64,000 nucleotides of DNA from Peptococcaceae bacterium UBA5767 (GTDB lineage Bacteria > Bacillota > TC1 > UBA5767): positions 62,001 to 126,000 of the forward strand of contig DIET01000014.1 of assembly GCA_002418765.1 (NCBI GenBank). The letters are read 5' to 3'. The notes under the pieces were generated by a model that was given only the letters and a program-made list of their open reading frames with translations, did not search any database and was not told where the DNA came from. Made by a program: the position numbers and the translations under genes. Positions 8,658 to 17,257 of this stretch are shown here, one piece after another. Every line of letters begins with the position of its first letter. Position 1 is the stretch's first letter.

Positions 8658-8787
8658 TATGGTTATGTAAACGGATAAATTGAATGGGAACGATTAGCCT
8701 TGTTATGGAATATGTTTGAAGATATTTGTATTGTATCTCATTAAGAATTTGATCGTTTGATGGTGACGTTGAACCTTAAAAAACTAC

Positions 8788-8816
8788 TTGATTTTAGAAT
8801 TACTTTCCTGTATAAT
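8788..8816 (+). promoter_or_regulatory. Sigma-A promoter of the rimP-nusA-infB operon
   Basis: TTGATT (8788-8793), 17-base spacer, perfect TATAAT (8811-8816). Transcription should start near 8823, giving a leader of about 70 bases before rimP that contains the hairpin at 8846. The 170 bases before this promoter hold no gene I can support. Confidence 0.8.
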
Positions 8817-8845
8817 AAGCAATGCAAACATAAGGACGACATGGG

Positions 8846-8869
8846 AAGTGGGCAATGAGCCCACTTTTT
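8846..8869 (+). promoter_or_regulatory. rimP leader hairpin (terminator-like attenuator)
   Basis: An 8-bp perfect stem (arms AAGTGGGC 8846-8853 and GCCCACTT 8859-8866) with a 5-base loop and a short T-run, located between the operon promoter and rimP. A similar GC-rich hairpin with T-run precedes rimP in many Firmicutes, so it is probably a conserved attenuator of the nusA operon, perhaps sensing NusA or termination efficiency. The regulatory reading is inference. Confidence 0.65.
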
Positions 8870-8893
8870 ATATTATACACAGGAGGTTGAACG

Positions 8894-9358
8894 ATGAGTT
8901 CTAAAGATATTCAACAACGTCTAGAAGATAGATTTGAAAGAGATATACAAGAATTAGGTTTTTCACTTCGTTATGTTGAATGGATTAAAGAAGGTGCGGA
9001 ACAATACTTGAGATTCTTTATTTCTAGTCCTGAAGGAATCAGTGTAGATGATTGTGAAAAGGTTTCAAGATTTTTGGATCCTTTGCTGGATAGTGAAATA
9101 GACTTAAATCAAGAAGGTTATATCCTGGAAGTATCTTCACCCGGTATTGAAGCTCCACTTAGAAAAGAACGTGATTATGTGGAAGCCATTGATGCCTGGA
9201 TTTCTGTTAAACTTTATCAAAAGCTTGATGGTAAAAAGCAATTTGAAGGTATTTTGAAGCGCTTTGATCCTTCCAGCATTACCTTAGAAATTAATGGAAT
9301 AGAAAGGACGCTTAACCGAGATATGATTAGCTCTGCCCGATTGGCAGTACAATTGTAA
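8894..9358 (+). CDS. rimP: Ribosome maturation factor RimP
   Basis: Assembly factor for the 30S subunit. The 154-residue length and N-terminal alpha/beta domain with YLRFFISSPEGISVDDCEKV, followed by YILEVSSPGIEAPLRKERD and an SH3-like C-terminal domain, are diagnostic. The start follows AGGAGG at 8881. It is first gene of a long co-oriented block, 23 nt before nusA, as in most Firmicutes. Confidence 0.95.
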   Translation: MSSKDIQQRLEDRFERDIQELGFSLRYVEWIKEGAEQYLRFFISSPEGISVDDCEKVSRFLDPLLDSEIDLNQEGYILEVSSPGIEAPLRKERDYVEAIDAWISVKLYQKLDGKKQFEGILKRFDPSSITLEINGIERTLNRDMISSARLAVQL

Positions 9359-9381
9359 GGATTGCGCTGGAGGAGAAGACC

Positions 9382-10563
9382 ATGAACAAGGAATTTATTT
9401 CTGCATTAAAAGAGATTGAGAAGGAAAAAGGAATCTCAATAGACATTTTAATTGAAGCATTAGAAGCCGCTCTGATATCTGCTTATAAAAAGAATTTTAG
9501 CACCCCTCAAAGTGTACGGGTGGTCATTGACAAGGATCTTGGCAGTATTCAGGTTTTTGCACAGAAATTCATTGTTGAGGAAGTAAATGATGATCGACTT
9601 GAGGTTTCTTTGGAAGAGGCCAAAATAATCGATTCCTCATACGATATTGGTGATGTTATAGAAAATGAAGTTACTCCGCGTGATTTCGGAAGAATTGCAG
9701 CCCAAACTGCCAAACAAGTAGTTGTGCAGCGAATCAGAGAAGCAGAACGAAACATTATTTTTGAAGAGTTCAGTAATCGTGAAAGTGATATCATCACAGG
9801 TGTCGTACAAAGAATCGAAAATGGCAACATATTTATCGATTTTGGTAAGACTGAAGGCATGTTGCCCGTAGCAGAACAAATTTCAAAAGAGCGATATACG
9901 ACTGGTGAACGCATCAAGGTCTATATTGTTGAAGTTAAGAAGACCAATAAAGGACCTCAGATTATTATATCAAGAACTCATCCTGGCTTGATCAAACGGT
10001 TATTTGAATTAGAGGTGCCTGAAATCCATGATGGAACTGTTGAAATTAAAAGTGTTTCTCGTGAACCGGGAGCCAGAAGCAAAGTTGCCGTCTATTCAGA
10101 GAGTGATGCGATAGATGCAGTTGGTTCTTGCGTTGGGCCAAAAGGAGCACGTGTTCAGAGAATTGTTGATGAGCTTGCCGGGGAAAAAATTGATATTGTC
10201 AATTGGGATGAAGATCCTAAGGTCTTTGTTGCCAATGCATTGTCTCCATCCAAAGTTGTAGAAATATTTTTAGAGGATGGAAACAACGCCGCCAGGGTCG
10301 TGGTCCCCGACAATCAATTATCACTGGCTATTGGGAAAGAAGGTCAGAATGTTCGATTGGCTGCCAAATTAACAGGCTGGAAAATTGATATCAAAAGCGA
10401 AACTCAAATGGAGCAATATATAGAGGAGCATGGCGGAGAAGATGCTTTTCAATCTGAGGGATCCGAATTTACCATGAGATTGGCAGCCTTAATGCAAGAG
10501 GATGAAGATATTATCGATGTTTTTGGTGAATTGGAGGAAGAAAATTTAGAGAATGAAGAATAA
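9382..10563 (+). CDS. nusA: Transcription termination/antitermination factor NusA
   Basis: RNA polymerase-associated factor of 393 residues, the compact Firmicute form. It has the N-terminal polymerase-binding domain, an S1 domain (IITGVVQRIENGNIFIDFG), then KH1 and KH2 (VGPKGARVQRIVDEL, IGKEGQNVRLAAKLTGWKI). There is no pair of C-terminal acidic repeats as in Escherichia coli; instead a short acidic tail. Its stop overlaps the start of the YlxR-family gene by 11 nt. Together with the rimP leader hairpin this would permit autoregulation. Confidence 0.97.
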   Translation: MNKEFISALKEIEKEKGISIDILIEALEAALISAYKKNFSTPQSVRVVIDKDLGSIQVFAQKFIVEEVNDDRLEVSLEEAKIIDSSYDIGDVIENEVTPRDFGRIAAQTAKQVVVQRIREAERNIIFEEFSNRESDIITGVVQRIENGNIFIDFGKTEGMLPVAEQISKERYTTGERIKVYIVEVKKTNKGPQIIISRTHPGLIKRLFELEVPEIHDGTVEIKSVSREPGARSKVAVYSESDAIDAVGSCVGPKGARVQRIVDELAGEKIDIVNWDEDPKVFVANALSPSKVVEIFLEDGNNAARVVVPDNQLSLAIGKEGQNVRLAAKLTGWKIDIKSETQMEQYIEEHGGEDAFQSEGSEFTMRLAALMQEDEDIIDVFGELEEENLENEE

Positions 10564-10825
10564 AAAGATTCCTATGAGAAGCTGTGTCGGTTGCAGAGAA
10601 AAAAAGGAAAAAAAATATTTGATTCGTATTGTGCGAACACCTGATCAACAGGTGCAACTAGATCCCGGTGGAAAAATGCCTGGACGAGGTGCTTACATAT
10701 GTAGGAATGAAGACTGTTTTAAGAAGGCCATTAAGAGCAAGAGTCTGGCAAAAGCACTGGATATGGATTTGGATGATGACTTGATTGTCGAGATAAGCAA
10801 TATGGTTTTGAAAAATGGATCATAA
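10553..10825 (+). CDS. rnpM: YlxR family RNA-binding protein (RNase P modulator RnpM)
   Basis: A 90-residue basic protein with MRSCVGCREKKEK and the family motif MPGRGAYICRNEDCF. YlxR was reported in Bacillus to bind RNase P RNA and lower its activity, and has been renamed RnpM. It lies between nusA and ylxQ with overlapping ends on both sides, the standard Gram-positive arrangement. Confidence 0.9.
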   Translation: MKNKKIPMRSCVGCREKKEKKYLIRIVRTPDQQVQLDPGGKMPGRGAYICRNEDCFKKAIKSKSLAKALDMDLDDDLIVEISNMVLKNGS

Positions 10826-11102
10826 ATTGGCTACGCTATTGGGATTTGCATCAAAATCCGGTAATCTTGTATCAGGCGATAATACATGCCGGGCTCATCT
10901 GCGTTCCATAAAATTAATTATTATGAGCACAGATTGCAAAGAAGAGGCAGCGAATTTTTTTGCCAGACAATTTCAAAATAAATGCTATACCGTAGGAAAT
11001 CGCTACGAACTGGGATTGGCTATAGGAAAATCACCTAGAACTGTCATTGGCATTACTGATGCGCAATTTGCAAAAAGCATAGAGAAATCTATGAGAGGTT
11101 AA
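10815..11102 (+). CDS. ylxQ: L7Ae-family ribosomal protein homologue YlxQ
   Basis: A 95-residue L7Ae/L30e/S12e-fold protein, a group that binds kink-turn RNA. Recognisable are LGFASKSGNLVSGDNTC near the start and a short core with a C-terminal IGITDAQFAKSI. The start overlaps the rnpM end by 11 nt. Its exact RNA target in bacteria is uncertain. The gene is 18 nt before infB, consistent with a single operon. Confidence 0.88.
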   Translation: MDHKLATLLGFASKSGNLVSGDNTCRAHLRSIKLIIMSTDCKEEAANFFARQFQNKCYTVGNRYELGLAIGKSPRTVIGITDAQFAKSIEKSMRG

Positions 11103-11120
11103 ATAACGGAGGTATACAGC

Positions 11121-13505
11121 ATGGCAAAAAAAAGATTATATGAACTGGCGAAGGAACTAAAAACAACCAATCAAGAAATGTTATGGGTAACAAAAAAATT
11201 AGGTGTTGATGTAAAAAACCATATGAGCACCATATCGGAAGAGGATGAAACAAAAGTTAGAAGCTTCATTGCAGAAGCTTTCAAACGTCTAGAACAGAAG
11301 GAAAAAGAACGCAAACAAGCTTTGCAAGATAAAAGAGATGCTGAGCAAAAGGCGGCGCAACAACAGGTTGCTCCCCAAAAGAAACCTACTCCGGTAAAAA
11401 AATCCGAGCAAGAGGTTCGGAAGCCTGCTACAGCACGGCCAAGACCTGCAACCACGGATAGGCCAAGACCTGCAACCACAGATAAGCCAAGGCCTATTTC
11501 CAGAAAACCAGCTGATGCTAAAAACACCAAATCGGTTGAAAAGGAATCGGTGGATGAACTTTTTATCGCACCAGCACGCAAGAAGATCAAACCAGTCGAG
11601 AAAAAGAAAAAACCACTGGAAGAGGAAGAGGATCGTTTCAGTAAAAAAGCAAAGAAAGAAAAAATTGATCGCAATAAGTCTTTGAGTGATAGAAAAAGTT
11701 CACAAAGAGACAGAAGAAAGAAGTCCAAGTCACCGAAACAGGCACCAGCATTGGTTACTGAGGTAACCATTGGTGAAGAAATTATGATTAAAGATCTTGC
11801 TATGAAAATCAGTAAAACAGCATCTGATGTGATTTCTAAACTCATGAAACTTGGCGTACTTGTGACCATCAATGAAACGATTGACTATGATACGGCTGCC
11901 TTGGTTCTCGATGAATACAACATCAAAGTAGAATTCAAAAGCAACAAACGAATCACGCAAATCGAGTTACCCAAGACACATGTAGATGGTGACGCAATCA
12001 AAAGACCTCCCATCATTACAGTGATGGGCCATGTGGACCATGGTAAAACATCCTTGTTAGATGCTATTCGATCTACCAAGGTCACCGAAGGAGAGGCCGG
12101 CGGAATCACGCAGCATATAGGTGCTTATCAAGTTGAACACAACAATGAAAAGTTAACATTTATTGATACTCCTGGCCATGCTGCCTTTACATCCATGAGA
12201 GCGCGTGGAGCACAGGTTACTGACATTGCTATTCTTGTGGTTGCCGCCGATGATGGTGTGAAGCCGCAGACCATAGAAGCGATTGCTCACTCTAAAGCAG
12301 CCAAAGTACCTATCATTGTTGCCATCAACAAAATGGACAAAGAAGGGGCGAACCCCGAACGCGTGATGCAACAGTTAACTGAATACGAACTGGTTTCCGA
12401 AGAGTGGGGCGGCGATACAATCTTTTGTAAGGTATCTGCCATCACCAAAGATGGATTGGAAAATCTTTTAGAAATGATTCTTCTGGTTTCAGAGATGTTG
12501 GAATTAAGAGCCGTACCCGACAGGTTGGCAGATGGTTTTGTCATCGAAGCAGAACTTGACAAGGGGAAAGGGCCTGTCGCGACTTTGTTGGTGAAACAAG
12601 GAACCTTGAAAGTAGGGGATGTCGTCGTTACTGGGCAGTGTGTAGGACGAGTACGTGCTATGTATGATGAACGTGGAGACAGTGTGGAAATGGCGCCTCC
12701 TTCTACGCCAGTAGAAGTCTTGGGCTTGAGTACGGTTCCACAAGCTGGCGATATTTTCCAATGTGTGGATGATGAAAAATATGGAAGAGACATTGTGGAA
12801 CAGCGTTGCATTGTCGAAAAAGAAGAAGCTGTATCTAAGAATCGAAAGGTTACCCTAGAAGACTTGTTTAAAGGTTTGAATGAGGGTGAGAAAAAAGAAC
12901 TGAATTTGATTATCAAAGGTGACGTCCAAGGTAGCGTTGAAGCATTGATCCAATCCTTACGTAATTTAAATACAGATGAGGTTAAAGTATCCATTATCCA
13001 CAGTGGAGTTGGTGCTATCACAGAAACAGATGTGATTCTTGCTTCGGCTTCAAGTGCTATCATCATTGGTTTTAATGTGAGACCAGATGCCAATGCCAAG
13101 AAAGCGGCTGAGCTAGAAGAAGTGGACATCAAGCTTTATCGTATCATCTATGAAGCGATTGATGATGTTAAGGCAGCCATGTCTGGTTTACTGGATCCTG
13201 AGATCAAGGAAGTGGAATTGGGCGTGGTAGAAGTTCGAGATATCTTCAAAGTACCCAAGGTCGGGACCATTGCCGGATGTTATGTAACCAGTGGAAAAAT
13301 AACCAATACAGCTAACGTTCGTATAGTGCGTGATGGTATTATCGTTTTCGATGGCAAACTAAGTTCATTAAAACGATTCAAGGATGATGCCAAAGAGGTG
13401 GCCAGTGGATTTGAATGCGGGATAGGATTTGAGAAGTTTAATGATTTAAAAGAAGGTGATGTTATCGAAGCCTATACTTATGTCAAGCACGCAAGAGAAC
13501 TCTAA
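11121..13505 (+). CDS. infB: Translation initiation factor IF-2
   Basis: GTPase that places initiator tRNA on the 30S subunit. It has 794 residues: an N-terminal helix-turn-helix, a long low-complexity linker (about residues 60-210) rich in Lys, Pro and Arg with a small tandem repeat, an IF2_N domain, then the G domain with GHVDHGKTSL, DTPGH and NKMD, and C-terminal domains 2-4 (IKGDVQGSVEAL). AAATAACGGAGG precedes the start. Length and order are normal for Firmicutes. Confidence 0.98.
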   Translation: MAKKRLYELAKELKTTNQEMLWVTKKLGVDVKNHMSTISEEDETKVRSFIAEAFKRLEQKEKERKQALQDKRDAEQKAAQQQVAPQKKPTPVKKSEQEVRKPATARPRPATTDRPRPATTDKPRPISRKPADAKNTKSVEKESVDELFIAPARKKIKPVEKKKKPLEEEEDRFSKKAKKEKIDRNKSLSDRKSSQRDRRKKSKSPKQAPALVTEVTIGEEIMIKDLAMKISKTASDVISKLMKLGVLVTINETIDYDTAALVLDEYNIKVEFKSNKRITQIELPKTHVDGDAIKRPPIITVMGHVDHGKTSLLDAIRSTKVTEGEAGGITQHIGAYQVEHNNEKLTFIDTPGHAAFTSMRARGAQVTDIAILVVAADDGVKPQTIEAIAHSKAAKVPIIVAINKMDKEGANPERVMQQLTEYELVSEEWGGDTIFCKVSAITKDGLENLLEMILLVSEMLELRAVPDRLADGFVIEAELDKGKGPVATLLVKQGTLKVGDVVVTGQCVGRVRAMYDERGDSVEMAPPSTPVEVLGLSTVPQAGDIFQCVDDEKYGRDIVEQRCIVEKEEAVSKNRKVTLEDLFKGLNEGEKKELNLIIKGDVQGSVEALIQSLRNLNTDEVKVSIIHSGVGAITETDVILASASSAIIIGFNVRPDANAKKAAELEEVDIKLYRIIYEAIDDVKAAMSGLLDPEIKEVELGVVEVRDIFKVPKVGTIAGCYVTSGKITNTANVRIVRDGIIVFDGKLSSLKRFKDDAKEVASGFECGIGFEKFNDLKEGDVIEAYTYVKHAREL
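11437..11495 (+). repeat. 24-bp tandem repeat in the infB linker
   Basis: Two near-identical 24-base units (11437-11460 and 11461-11484) plus a degenerate partial third encode RPRPATTDR/RPRPATTDK-type repeats in the disordered linker of IF-2. It is in frame, so copy-number change would alter linker length without breaking the protein. Confidence 0.8.
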
Positions 13506-13533
13506 ACCGATTGCAAGAAATGGAAGTGATAAA

Positions 13534-13890
13534 ATGAGTAAACAAAGAGCCAGAAGGGTTTCAGAGGAATTAAAGAAGGAAGTTTCTATTATACTACGTG
13601 ATCAGGTCAAAGATCCGAGGATGGGATTCATTACGATTACCAGTGTAGATGTGTCCAATGATCTTAGTGATGCCAAGATATATTTTAGCGTTCTTGGCGA
13701 AGCACATGATATCGAAGAAACTATTAAAGCTTTTGAAAGTGCAAAAGGATATATCCGTAGAGAAATTGGACAAAGGATCCAATTGCGTCATGTCCCGGAA
13801 ATTAGATTTATCTACGATCATTCAATTGAACAGGGAAGTCATATCGATTCCTTATTAGAGCAAATAAAAAAAGGAGAATCCAGTGAATAA
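13534..13890 (+). CDS. rbfA: Ribosome-binding factor A
   Basis: A 118-residue KH-like protein needed for 16S rRNA 5' end maturation and cold adaptation. Diagnostic segments are RARRVSEELKKEVSIILRD, KDPRMGFITITSVDVS and VPEIRFIYDHSIEQGSHID. ATG 13534 follows GGAAGTG; earlier in-frame starts lie inside infB. The end overlaps the next gene by 8 nt. Confidence 0.95.
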   Translation: MSKQRARRVSEELKKEVSIILRDQVKDPRMGFITITSVDVSNDLSDAKIYFSVLGEAHDIEETIKAFESAKGYIRREIGQRIQLRHVPEIRFIYDHSIEQGSHIDSLLEQIKKGESSE

Positions 13891-14881
13891 CCATATCCAT
13901 AAAATTCTGGAAGCTCTCAAAGACCAAAAAATATTGATTACCAGCCACAGGGACCCAGACGGGGATTGTCTGGGTTCTACAGTGGCTATGACATTGGCTT
14001 TACAGCAATTGGGCTATGAGGTAACAGCTGTCAATCGTGACATGATTCCCTATCGTTACGCATTCTTAGACCCCTCAGGTATCATAAAAACACCACATGC
14101 GTTATCTGATTATGATCACCAAGTTGCTATCGTATTGGATGCGAGTGATCTTCTGAGATTGGGTTATGACATGCATGCATTGTTTCCGCACGTCAAGACT
14201 ATCATCAATATTGACCATCATATGAGCAATCAATTGTTTGGTGATATCAATCTTATAAAGGTCAAAGCGGCTGCCAATTGTGAAATACTGTATGATGTTC
14301 TTACATTGATGAATGTTGTTGTCAATGAGGATATAGCCAATGCCCTTTATGTGGGAATAACGACAGATACAGGTTCTTTTAAATATGAGGCTACTTCGTC
14401 CAAAACACTTAGAATTGCTGCGTCGTTGATTGATCATGGGGCTGATATCAATCTTATTCGTACCAATGTATGGGAGAATGAACCTTTCAATCGGATTTTG
14501 GCTCTTAGCGAGGTATTGGATAATTTAAAGATATCTGAGGACGGCCGTCTCTCTTGGATTAAAATATCTCAAGGTGCTATTCTTAAACATCAGTTGACCA
14601 ACGGTGATCTTGAATCCTTTGTGGACTATCCTCGCACCATTACAGGTGTTGAAGTTGCTTTGTTCATCAAAGAAATTGAAGAAGGTTTTCTTAAGGTTTC
14701 GATTCGAACAAAATCATTGGTAGATGCTACAAAAATAGCTGGTATATTTGGCGGCGGAGGACATAAACGAGCTGCAGGCTTTAAAATCAAAGGTGATTTA
14801 CTAGATCAAGAAGCTCACATCATTGAAAAAGTAAAACAAGAAATCGACAGGGAATTCTCATGCATGGATTTATCAATGTAA
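13883..14881 (+). CDS. nrnA: Bifunctional oligoribonuclease / pAp phosphatase NrnA (DHH-DHHA1 family)
   Basis: Degrades short RNAs to mononucleotides and dephosphorylates 3'-phosphoadenosine 5'-phosphate. The 332 residues carry the DHH-family metal motifs SHRDPDGDCLGS, VLDASD, NIDHHMSN and TDTGSF, and the DHHA1 substrate loop GGGGHKRAAGF. The start is GTG 13883 behind AAAAGGAG. It sits between rbfA and truB with overlaps at both ends, a common Firmicute order. Confidence 0.93.
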   Translation: MNNHIHKILEALKDQKILITSHRDPDGDCLGSTVAMTLALQQLGYEVTAVNRDMIPYRYAFLDPSGIIKTPHALSDYDHQVAIVLDASDLLRLGYDMHALFPHVKTIINIDHHMSNQLFGDINLIKVKAAANCEILYDVLTLMNVVVNEDIANALYVGITTDTGSFKYEATSSKTLRIAASLIDHGADINLIRTNVWENEPFNRILALSEVLDNLKISEDGRLSWIKISQGAILKHQLTNGDLESFVDYPRTITGVEVALFIKEIEEGFLKVSIRTKSLVDATKIAGIFGGGGHKRAAGFKIKGDLLDQEAHIIEKVKQEIDREFSCMDLSM

Positions 14882-15792
14882 AAAAAGAAGCTGGATGGAC
14901 ATCACATGATGTGGTGGCAAAATTAAGGGGAGTACTTAAGAATAAACGAATCGGTCATACAGGTACCCTGGACCCTGAAGCGGAGGGAGTTCTGGTGGTA
15001 GCCGTTGGCCAAGCTACTAAGTTTATTCAGTACATGGAAGACGTTCCCAAAACCTACCTTGCAACAATGATTTTTGGTCTTGCCACGGATACCGAAGACA
15101 TTCATGGTGAAGTTGTGGAGACCAGAGAGATTCATGAGGTAGATGGGAGTCTGTTTGAAGCGTGTCTAACTTCTATGAAGGGTAATCTTTGCCAAACGCC
15201 CCCCATGTATTCTGCTATAAAGATAAAGGGAAAGAAACTGTATCAACTTGCTCGTAAAGGGATCGAAATCGATCGACCTTCTCGCAGCATTATTGTTTAC
15301 GATAATAGAATATTGCAGATTCCCAGACAAGATGAAAATGGTCAATGGAAGGCAATATTTGAAGTCCATTGTTCAAAAGGAACCTATATCCGCACCTATT
15401 GTAAGGATTTGGCTCTATGCATGAATACGATAGGTGTAATGAGTGAATTATGCAGGACAGCAGTAGGTTCTTTTGCAATGAAAGAAGCACTTACTGTGCA
15501 GCAGATTATGGATTATGTCGATCGAGATGATTTTTCTTTCTTATTGCCTATTCCAGACGTTTTACCAGGGAAAAAGTACCAGGCGCAAAGTGATATCGCA
15601 CAAAACAGAGTGATGCATGGTAATTATTTGGAATGGAATGATCTTGGAATCCATGGCCGTGAGGATATTGATGACCCTCTCAATATGATCATAGTATCTC
15701 CCCATGGTGATTTCCTGGCTATGGGCCAATGTGCTGATGAGAACGATCGGATTGTTAAAATGAAGAAGGTGATGGCCCATGAAGATAATTGA
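14860..15792 (+). CDS. truB: tRNA pseudouridine(55) synthase TruB
   Basis: Makes pseudouridine 55 in the T arm of tRNAs. The catalytic Asp lies in GHTGTLDPEAEGVL, and other family segments are YSAIKIKGKKLYQLARKG and CSKGTYIRTYCKDL. The 310-residue length fits the family, with a divergent C-terminal part. It overlaps nrnA by 22 nt and ribF by 14 nt. Confidence 0.95.
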   Translation: MHGFINVKKEAGWTSHDVVAKLRGVLKNKRIGHTGTLDPEAEGVLVVAVGQATKFIQYMEDVPKTYLATMIFGLATDTEDIHGEVVETREIHEVDGSLFEACLTSMKGNLCQTPPMYSAIKIKGKKLYQLARKGIEIDRPSRSIIVYDNRILQIPRQDENGQWKAIFEVHCSKGTYIRTYCKDLALCMNTIGVMSELCRTAVGSFAMKEALTVQQIMDYVDRDDFSFLLPIPDVLPGKKYQAQSDIAQNRVMHGNYLEWNDLGIHGREDIDDPLNMIIVSPHGDFLAMGQCADENDRIVKMKKVMAHEDN

Positions 15793-16735
15793 GAATCTCA
15801 AGTGTATACGTGAACCGGTATGTATCTCATTGGGGAACTTTGACGGCTTACATATAGCCCATAGGAGACTCATTGAACAAACTGTGCAGATGTCACGCGA
15901 GAACAACATAGCCTCAGCTATTCTGACGTTTTCACCGCACCCTAAAGAATACTTCTTCGGCAGAGGACCAGAGCAAATACTGCCTCATCATATCAAAGAC
16001 AAATTACTTACCCAAATGGGGGTTGATTACCTTGTTATTCTTCCGTTTGATGCCCAAATGGCCACCATGCCTCCAGAAAAATTTGTCAAAGAAATACTGA
16101 TTGATCGTTTCCACGCCCAGTGTATTTTCGCTGGCTACAATTATCATTTTGGAAATAAACAGATGGGCAATGTATTCTTGTTGCAGGAGATGCAACAAGA
16201 ATACAACATAAAGGTATGGGTTCAAAATGAAATCCGAATCAACAACATCAGTGTCAGTAGTACTGCTGTTCGTGACTATATAAAAGAAGGAAAGGTTCAC
16301 ATTGCAGGAGCGTTGCTGGGCTATTATCCCCTCATAGAGGGTTCAGTAGTAAGAGGAAACAAATTGGGAACTTCCATGGGATTTCCTACTGCCAATCTTG
16401 ATTTACAAGAAAATTTATTGGTACCCAAAGAGGGTGTCTATATTGGGTATGTCAAATTTTCAGGAAATCTGTATAAATCTTTAATCAATGTGGGAACCAA
16501 ACCGACCATTGGTGCTGGATTCAAAAAGAATATCGAAGCATATATGTTGGATTTTAAGGGAGATTTGTATGATAAGATGATCCAGGTTTGCTTTACCGAA
16601 CGTATACGTGATGAGATGAAGTTCGATAGTTTACATGATTTGATGGCGCAAATGCACCTTGATGAACAAAAAGCACGACATCAAGCATTTCCCACCAGGA
16701 GTAACATTGCTCTTTTTCCCGAATCTTTGTACTAG
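15779..16735 (+). CDS. ribF: Bifunctional riboflavin kinase / FAD synthetase
   Basis: Converts riboflavin to FMN and FMN to FAD. The N-terminal nucleotidyltransferase has SLGNFDGLHIAHRRLI and the later ISSTAVRDYI-like SVSSTAVRDYIKEG. The C-terminal kinase has GNKLGTSMGFPTANL. The 318-residue length is normal. It is the last gene of the nusA block, and rpsO has its own promoter four bases downstream. Confidence 0.95.
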   Translation: MKIIENLKCIREPVCISLGNFDGLHIAHRRLIEQTVQMSRENNIASAILTFSPHPKEYFFGRGPEQILPHHIKDKLLTQMGVDYLVILPFDAQMATMPPEKFVKEILIDRFHAQCIFAGYNYHFGNKQMGNVFLLQEMQQEYNIKVWVQNEIRINNISVSSTAVRDYIKEGKVHIAGALLGYYPLIEGSVVRGNKLGTSMGFPTANLDLQENLLVPKEGVYIGYVKFSGNLYKSLINVGTKPTIGAGFKKNIEAYMLDFKGDLYDKMIQVCFTERIRDEMKFDSLHDLMAQMHLDEQKARHQAFPTRSNIALFPESLY

Positions 16736-16738
16736 TAC

Positions 16739-16767
16739 TTGTCAACTATAGACTTTTTTGTTATGAT
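16739..16767 (+). promoter_or_regulatory. Sigma-A promoter of rpsO
   Basis: TTGTCA (16739-16744), 17-base spacer, TATGAT (16762-16767), beginning 4 bases after the ribF stop. Start of transcription near 16774. Confidence 0.75.
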
Positions 16768-16773
16768 AGCTTT

Positions 16774-16856
16774 TGTGGAACCTTAAGTTTGGTTAAACAT
16801 TTCCTCGATGTGGTACGAGACTTAGGGCGATTATGAAAAAAAAGGAGGAAACCAAA
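16774..16856 (+). promoter_or_regulatory. rpsO leader, possible S15 autoregulatory structure
   Basis: About 80 bases of leader with short complementary pieces (GGAACC against GGTT, and a GGGCGAT stretch just before the ribosome site). S15 represses its own mRNA through leader structures in several bacterial groups, including Firmicutes. I infer such a structure here but did not derive a convincing fold by hand. Confidence 0.4.
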
Positions 16857-17120
16857 ATGGCATTAAAAGTGAAACAAGAGGTCATCGATGCTTATAAATT
16901 GAGTGACAATGACACTGGATCTTCTGAGGTTCAGATTGCATTATTGACCAACAGAATCAATCATCTGACGGCGCATGTTCAGGTTCATAAAAAAGACCAC
17001 CATACCCGAAGAGGTCTTTTGAAACTGGTTGGAAAACGCAAAAGGCTTCTAAAGTATCTGCGTGAAAATGATTTCGATCGTTATAGAACGGTAATTCAAA
17101 GTTTGGGTATTAGACGCTAA
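16857..17120 (+). CDS. rpsO: 30S ribosomal protein S15
   Basis: An 87-residue primary 16S-binding protein. DTGSSEVQIALLTNRI, HLTAHVQVHKKDHHTRRGL and LVGKRKRLLKYL are invariant parts of the family. ATG 16857 gives the standard MALK start 8 bases after AAAGGAGG; an in-frame ATG 24 bases earlier overlaps the ribosome site and is unlikely. Confidence 0.98.
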   Translation: MALKVKQEVIDAYKLSDNDTGSSEVQIALLTNRINHLTAHVQVHKKDHHTRRGLLKLVGKRKRLLKYLRENDFDRYRTVIQSLGIRR

Positions 17121-17133
17121 ATGACGTCATAGT

Positions 17134-17166
17134 AAGAACAGGTAATCATAGCCTGTTCTTTTTTCT
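17134..17166 (+). terminator. rpsO terminator
   Basis: 9-bp stem (AAGAACAGG 17134-17142 with CCTGTTCTT 17152-17160), 9-base loop, followed by a T-rich tract. It lies 14 bases after the rpsO stop. Confidence 0.85.
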
Positions 17167-17257
17167 TGTTTTTTAACGGGCAGACAATTATACTGGAAAA
17201 GAAGATGCAGAGAAAAATGAAAGTAGGGTTGGGAAGGCTCAACCGAAGGAGGACGTT

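Noticed and set aside
12287..13132. 281-residue minus-strand frame inside infB
   Set aside because: Antisense shadow of the IF-2 core; Ser/Thr-rich composition typical of reverse-strand frames in this genome.
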